Shown here: positions 38,242 to 41,224 of the stretch, one piece after another
How positions within the stretch are numbered: position 1 is the first letter of the stretch
How the letters are laid out: the number at the start of each line of letters is the position of its first letter
DNA from: a virus
DNA: 41,224 nt
Strand: one strand, 5' to 3'
Virus record (IMG/VR): IMGVR_UViG_3300042934_000901
Location: 1-41,224 of that record
Notes under the pieces: generated by a model
What the model was told of the DNA's origin: nothing
Database searches by the model: none
The model's input: only the letters and a program-made list of their open reading frames with translations
Position numbers and translations under genes: made by a program

Positions 38242-38736
38242 ATGGACATTAAATCAAGAATTATCCAATTATGCGAAGAGAGAGGCATAACGCCCAATAA
38301 ACTTGCAGAGCTATCTGATATTACCCAATCAACGCTAAATAGTATAATTAACAACCCAGACCCAAATCCACAGCATAAGACTATAGAAAAGATCTGCAAA
38401 GGGCTAGGCATAACTTTAGCTGAGTTTTTTATGGACAACCAAATCAAGCAGCAAATTGGCGCTGATCTATTCCCTAAGCTGCTGCAGACCATTCAAACAA
38501 TGGATTTACCGCAGGAGATTAAAACAGCAGCCCTGCAAAAGTTCAACAGCCTGGCAGACAGTCAAAAGGAGGCGATTCTGCCGCAGCTTGTTAAGTCAGT
38601 TCAATTCGCTGAAGATACCATTCGTTATGAGGTTGACGGCGCCACCAAAGAGACGATAGACAAATATAAAAGCCTCCCCGATAAGCACAGGAAGGCTTTG
38701 GAAGTCATTATTGATTCTCTGTATAAGTCCCATTAA
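38242..38736 (+). CDS. CI-like XRE repressor
   Basis: The 164-residue protein begins MDIKSRIIQLCEERGITPNKLAELSDITQSTLNSIINNP. The N-terminal 65 residues are an XRE helix-turn-helix (iT.nkLAelsdItqsTLnsIi....pn....Ti.kIckgLgItL.eFF). The rest is helical with no S24 peptidase Ser/Lys motif, so LexA-style autocleavage is not expected; induction must work another way, such as by an antirepressor. GAGGTG precedes ATG. It maintains lysogeny by binding the three AACGA..TATCGTT operators upstream. Confidence 0.87.
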   Translation: MDIKSRIIQLCEERGITPNKLAELSDITQSTLNSIINNPDPNPQHKTIEKICKGLGITLAEFFMDNQIKQQIGADLFPKLLQTIQTMDLPQEIKTAALQKFNSLADSQKEAILPQLVKSVQFAEDTIRYEVDGATKETIDKYKSLPDKHRKALEVIIDSLYKSH

Positions 38737-38842
38737 GTAAAATCGTTAATAGTTTGAGGGCTGTACCTTCCAGCTCTCCCGGATTTAGCAGTTCACAGTT
38801 TTTCTCTATAACACGTTCGACGTACGCCTCTTCCCTATTCAT
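38708..38842 (-). CDS. Small ORF opposite the end of the repressor gene
   Basis: The 44-residue frame reads MNREEAYVERVIEKNCELLN, then PGELEGTALKLLTILLNGTY. It is helical and protein-like in composition, with GGTGGGGG about 10 nt before ATG. It overlaps the repressor gene tail by 29 nt on the opposite strand, so its transcript would be antisense there. A modest call. Confidence 0.42.
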   Translation of the reverse strand: MNREEAYVERVIEKNCELLNPGELEGTALKLLTILLNGTYTENQ

Positions 38843-38912
38843 CGCACTATTCCCCCACCAGTAATTTTTTCTCTTACCCCATTTCTAGCTATAATTTAAA
38901 ATTACCGATAAC

Positions 38913-38935
38913 AAAAAACCGTCTTCTTCAGACGG
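38913..38935 (-). terminator. Terminator, leftward
   Basis: CCGTCT/AGACGG (38919-38924/38930-38935) forms a 6-bp stem followed on the minus strand by six T. It may also help to end the rightward repressor transcript, though no U-run follows on that strand. The gap 38843-39103 holds this and the promoter of the next gene. Confidence 0.6.
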
Positions 38936-39023
38936 CATTATATTACTGCATACATAACCACTCCTGTCATGGGGCCGAATCAGAAAAGAAAAAGCAAGAA
39001 TCAAATCTACAGGTTGACAGTAA

Positions 39024-39052
39024 TTGACATATATAGTTCATTTTATCATAAT
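39024..39052 (+). promoter_or_regulatory. Promoter of the exported-protein moron
   Basis: TTGACA (39024-39029), 17 bp and CATAAT (39047-39052) match the sigma-A consensus at 11 of 12 positions. A second TTGACA lies 11 bp upstream. No operator of the AACGA..TATCGTT type overlaps, so it should be active in the lysogen. Confidence 0.8.
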
Positions 39053-39103
39053 ATTTCTGAAATTGTGCCAAGGTGTGGCACCTTAAAATGGAGATGACGG
39101 CAA

Positions 39104-39676
39104 ATGAAATATCATAGGATTACGTTTTTATTTGTTGCTTTTATTCTCATAACCTTATCAACCAAAAATATTTATGCTCAAGATAGATTTCAATGGATGT
39201 GGTCCACTGACAAAGTGGGGTATTTTTTTGATACAGAAACCATCAAGTTTGGTAATAAACTAGATGAGAAATTATCTGAATCAGTTGCGACTTACGGAAC
39301 TTCTGCCAACCTAAAAGAAGAGACATCTCCTGTTATTATAGATGTCTGGATAAAGACAGCCTATTCTCCGGTCGCAGTTAAAGAAATGCTAAGAGATATC
39401 ACCTCAAATGAATTATTAGTTAAATACGAAAAATTCAGCTACGTTTTAAATCATATGCAAATAAACATACATGCTAAAAAATTTAGAACCCTAGAAAGTT
39501 ATATGTATTCGTCTGACGGAACAATGTTATATAAATCTACGGCTGATTCACATTCATGGGAGAATATCATTCCTGATTCAAATTGTGAAGGTTGGACAAA
39601 TTACATAATCGAATATATTTCCGCTAATTTCGGAGAAGTTCTTGCAAGAAGCAATTATAAAAGCAAACTTCCATAA
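39104..39676 (+). CDS. Exported protein, likely lysogenic-conversion moron
   Basis: The 190-residue protein has a classical signal peptide (MKYHRITFLFVAFILITLSTKNIYA, cleavage probable before QD at 26). The mature part begins QDRFQWMWSTDKVGYFFDTETIKFGN and is beta-rich; MWSTDKVGYFFD and the late LYKSTADSHSWENIIPDSNCEGW give it a lipocalin- or surface-protein-like feel, but no family is certain. Own promoter, own terminator and location between repressor and integrase are typical of a moron expressed in the lysogen. It is more AT-rich than the structural genes. Confidence 0.75.
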   Translation: MKYHRITFLFVAFILITLSTKNIYAQDRFQWMWSTDKVGYFFDTETIKFGNKLDEKLSESVATYGTSANLKEETSPVIIDVWIKTAYSPVAVKEMLRDITSNELLVKYEKFSYVLNHMQINIHAKKFRTLESYMYSSDGTMLYKSTADSHSWENIIPDSNCEGWTNYIIEYISANFGEVLARSNYKSKLP

Positions 39677-39703
39677 GCGATTCCTAAAACGCAAAACATA
39701 ATT

Positions 39704-39739
39704 AAAGACACAGCCCGATTGACTAAGGCTGTGTCTTTT
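39704..39739 (+). terminator. Terminator of the moron
   Basis: AAAGACACAGCC and GGCTGTGTCTTT form a perfect 12-bp stem (39704-39715/39727-39738) with an 11-nt loop and T-run. It isolates the moron from the integrase gene 20 nt downstream. Confidence 0.88.
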
Positions 39740-39758
39740 CACGAAAGGAGCTCCTCCA

Positions 39759-40973
39759 TTGCCAAAAGAATCTACTACTACTAAAACTGCTAAAACTACT
39801 AAAAAGAGAAACCGCCGTGGCCATGGCGAAGGTTCCATTTACCAGCGAAAAAGTGACGGTCTCTGGGTCGGCTCTTTACTTAACGGAACGGACTTCGACG
39901 GAAATTATAAGCGCCCTACCGTATATGGTAAAACTCAGAAAGAAGTGATTGCCAAGCTTGATGCCTTAAAGGAGAAAAAAAATAAGGGACAATTGGCAAA
40001 CAAGACAAAGGTCTCTCTGAATGACTTAATCGAGCACTGGCTGGAATTTGAAATGAAGCCTCCCAAAAAAGCGGAAGGCACTTACTTAAAATATAAGATC
40101 AATTATGAAACCCATATAAAAGACTCCATTGGCAAGCCGCCGGTTCAAAAACTGAAACGTCCCGCTATCGTCGAATTTCTAAGCGAGAAAGAAGATACCC
40201 TAGCTCCGGAAACTGTTAAAATTCTGTTGTCAATTATCCGTCGTGTCATCGAAATTGCCCTGATTGATGAAATTATCCATAAGTCCCCTCTCTTAGGCGT
40301 AAAACGGACCAAGAAGGTGGAGAAAAAGAAGCGCCGGGCCCTTACCCCTGACGAAGAGAAAAAGATCCTGGAAACGGCGCTAGCGTGGTCACAGACGAAA
40401 AATTACAATCCTCATGTATACAATATTTTATTAACTGAGTATGGTTCCGGTCTTCGGCGCTCCGAAGTACTGCCACTAAAGAAATCCGATATCAATTTCA
40501 CCACTAGGGAATTATCTGTCCAACGGGTATACCTAGTCGTAGACAAGAAAGCTAAGCTTGAAGAGCGAGCCAAAACGGAAGCCAGCCAGGAGGCAATTGT
40601 CCTGCCGGAGCTTATTGCCAAGCACCTAGAGTCTATTCCAACCGCGGAGGCACCAAATGATTACCTTTTCCCCGGTGAAGGCGGGCTGCCGATTTATCCG
40701 AACAGTTTCCGGCTGACCTTCAAACGGATCTTGAAGAAAGCCGGTGTAGATGAATCCATTCGCCTCCATGACTTGCGGCATAACTACGCCTCGCAATTGG
40801 TCGCATTAAACGTTCACATTGCGCATGTACAGGCCCAAATGAGGCACACAGATATTAAGACTACTTCTCGCTACACACACACGTCTACGGATGGCCAACG
40901 CGATGCTGCAGCCAAAATGAATGATCATATCCAGGCTCTTTTACCTACTCCCAAAGCCTCTGACAGCAAATAA
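39759..40973 (+). CDS. int: Tyrosine-type site-specific integrase
   Basis: The 404-residue recombinase begins at TTG 39759, 8 nt after GAAAGGAG. It has an N-terminal AP2-like arm-binding segment (RGHGEGSIYQRKSDGLWVGSL), a SAM-like core-binding domain (SLNDLIEHWLEFEMKPPKKAEGTY...) and a catalytic domain. Catalytic residues are Arg in YGSGLRRSEVLPL (about 232), HDLRH (H about 337, R about 340), the His in MRHTD (about 362) and nucleophilic Tyr in SRYTHTS (about 372). It recombines attP with tRNA-Pro and, with an excisionase, attL with attR. Its 3' end is 125 bp from attR. Confidence 0.96.
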   Translation: MPKESTTTKTAKTTKKRNRRGHGEGSIYQRKSDGLWVGSLLNGTDFDGNYKRPTVYGKTQKEVIAKLDALKEKKNKGQLANKTKVSLNDLIEHWLEFEMKPPKKAEGTYLKYKINYETHIKDSIGKPPVQKLKRPAIVEFLSEKEDTLAPETVKILLSIIRRVIEIALIDEIIHKSPLLGVKRTKKVEKKKRRALTPDEEKKILETALAWSQTKNYNPHVYNILLTEYGSGLRRSEVLPLKKSDINFTTRELSVQRVYLVVDKKAKLEERAKTEASQEAIVLPELIAKHLESIPTAEAPNDYLFPGEGGLPIYPNSFRLTFKRILKKAGVDESIRLHDLRHNYASQLVALNVHIAHVQAQMRHTDIKTTSRYTHTSTDGQRDAAAKMNDHIQALLPTPKASDSK

Positions 40974-40977
40974 AATT

Positions 40978-41016
40978 GCTACAAAAAATCTCTCTGCTAC
41001 ATTTTTGCTACATTTT
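40978..41016 (+). repeat. Putative integrase arm-type sites, right arm
   Basis: GCTACATTTT at 40996 and 41007 (11 bp apart) and a related GCTACAAAAA at 40978 lie between the integrase stop and attR. The first two match the left-arm copies at 542 and 554 exactly. Confidence 0.55.
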
Positions 41017-41048
41017 ATCAAAATTGATGCCAAAAGCACAAAAATAAA

Positions 41049-41075
41049 AAGGGTTTGCATTATCTGCAAACCCTT
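41049..41075 (-). terminator. New terminator supplied by the phage for tRNA-Pro
   Basis: AAGGGTTTGCA and TGCAAACCCTT form a perfect 11-bp stem with a 5-nt loop. On the minus strand it is followed by TTTTTATTTT. It lies about 32 nt after the tRNA 3' end and replaces the chromosomal terminator at 313-352. It can also end the integrase transcript from the other side. Confidence 0.85.
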
Positions 41076-41098
41076 GATTTATCTAGCTTTGTGACCAA

Positions 41099-41156
41099 TA
41101 TTTAATTGGTCGGAGCGACATGAGTTGAACATGCGGCCTCTACCACCCCAAGGTAG
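41099..41156 (-). repeat. attR, right copy of 58-bp attachment core
   Basis: Identical to attL (357-414). It carries the phage-derived 3' half of tRNA-Pro, which joins the chromosomal 5' half and rebuilds the gene. The crossover lies somewhere inside the identity. Confidence 0.92.
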
Positions 41157-41183
41157 CGCTCTACCAAACTGAGCTACGCCCCG
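41107..41183 (-). tRNA. tRNA-Pro (anticodon GGG)
   Basis: On the minus strand the 77-nt sequence starts CGGGGCGTAGCTCAG and ends in CGCTCCGACCA. The acceptor stem is 7 bp (one G-U). The anticodon stem CTACC/GGTAG encloses the 7-nt loop TTGGGGT, giving anticodon GGG, with G37 typical of proline tRNAs. TTCAACT forms the T loop region. CCA is encoded. The 3' half from the anticodon arm on is phage-derived. Confidence 0.95.
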
Positions 41184-41224
41184 ACATTTTGCGGCTTTTG
41201 AGAGGCTGCTTTTCGCTGGCCCCC

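Overview
The window holds one complete, apparently intact prophage of about 40.7 kb. It sits in the 3' half of a tRNA-Pro(GGG) gene and is bounded by 58-bp direct repeats: attL at 357-414 and attR at 41099-41156. Host DNA is visible only at the edges: the start of a cupin-domain gene (1-160, leftward), the original tRNA terminator on the left, and the rebuilt tRNA on the right. The likely host is a diderm Firmicute of the Negativicutes (Pelosinus/Sporomusa type). This is inferred from strong AGGAGG ribosome binding sites, TTG/GTG starts, low-to-moderate GC, and a lysis cassette with an overlapping spanin-like pair, which only makes sense in a cell with an outer membrane. No species can be named from the sequence alone.

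Layout from right to left. The tyrosine integrase (39759-40973, +) lies beside attR. A moron with its own promoter and terminator encodes an exported protein (39104-39676, +). An immunity region follows: a CI-like repressor (+) and a Cro-like repressor (-) flank a divergent control region with three 14-bp operators spaced exactly 49 bp apart and a perfect-consensus leftward promoter. A second regulatory island (36.6-37.7 kb, +) has an Arc-like ribbon-helix-helix protein. The early leftward operon (36.5-27.2 kb) carries small regulators, a PcfK/AcrIIA9-family protein with PcfJ, a DUF3102 protein, SSB, a CHC2 primase-like protein and a P4/D5-type helicase. Next come an iteron cluster that looks like the replication origin and a probable late regulator.

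The late operon (26.9-1.27 kb, all leftward) is a podovirus morphogenesis module related to the Bordetella BPP-1/T7 structural plan. It contains a small terminase, a large terminase split into two frames, portal, Bbp19-like protein, an Acb2/Tad1-domain protein, scaffold-like protein, capsid, Bbp16-like cement protein, tail tubular proteins A and B, gp13- and gp14-like proteins, a transglycosylase ejection protein, a 2,268-residue polyvalent virion protein and a beta-helix tailspike. The lysis genes follow: YfiM-like protein, holin, amidase, a small membrane protein and overlapping spanins. Beyond the late terminator a SieB-like superinfection exclusion gene closes the prophage.

The main points of interest are several host-defence-related genes in one element (Acb2/Tad1-type nucleotide sponge, AcrIIA9/PcfK with PcfJ, SieB), a large terminase whose two halves meet at a slippery heptamer, overlapping spanin reading frames, an 11-copy iteron cluster, and an 18-nt sequence forming part of two related palindromes 26 kb apart. 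Family names come from recognition of sequence patterns, not from database searches.
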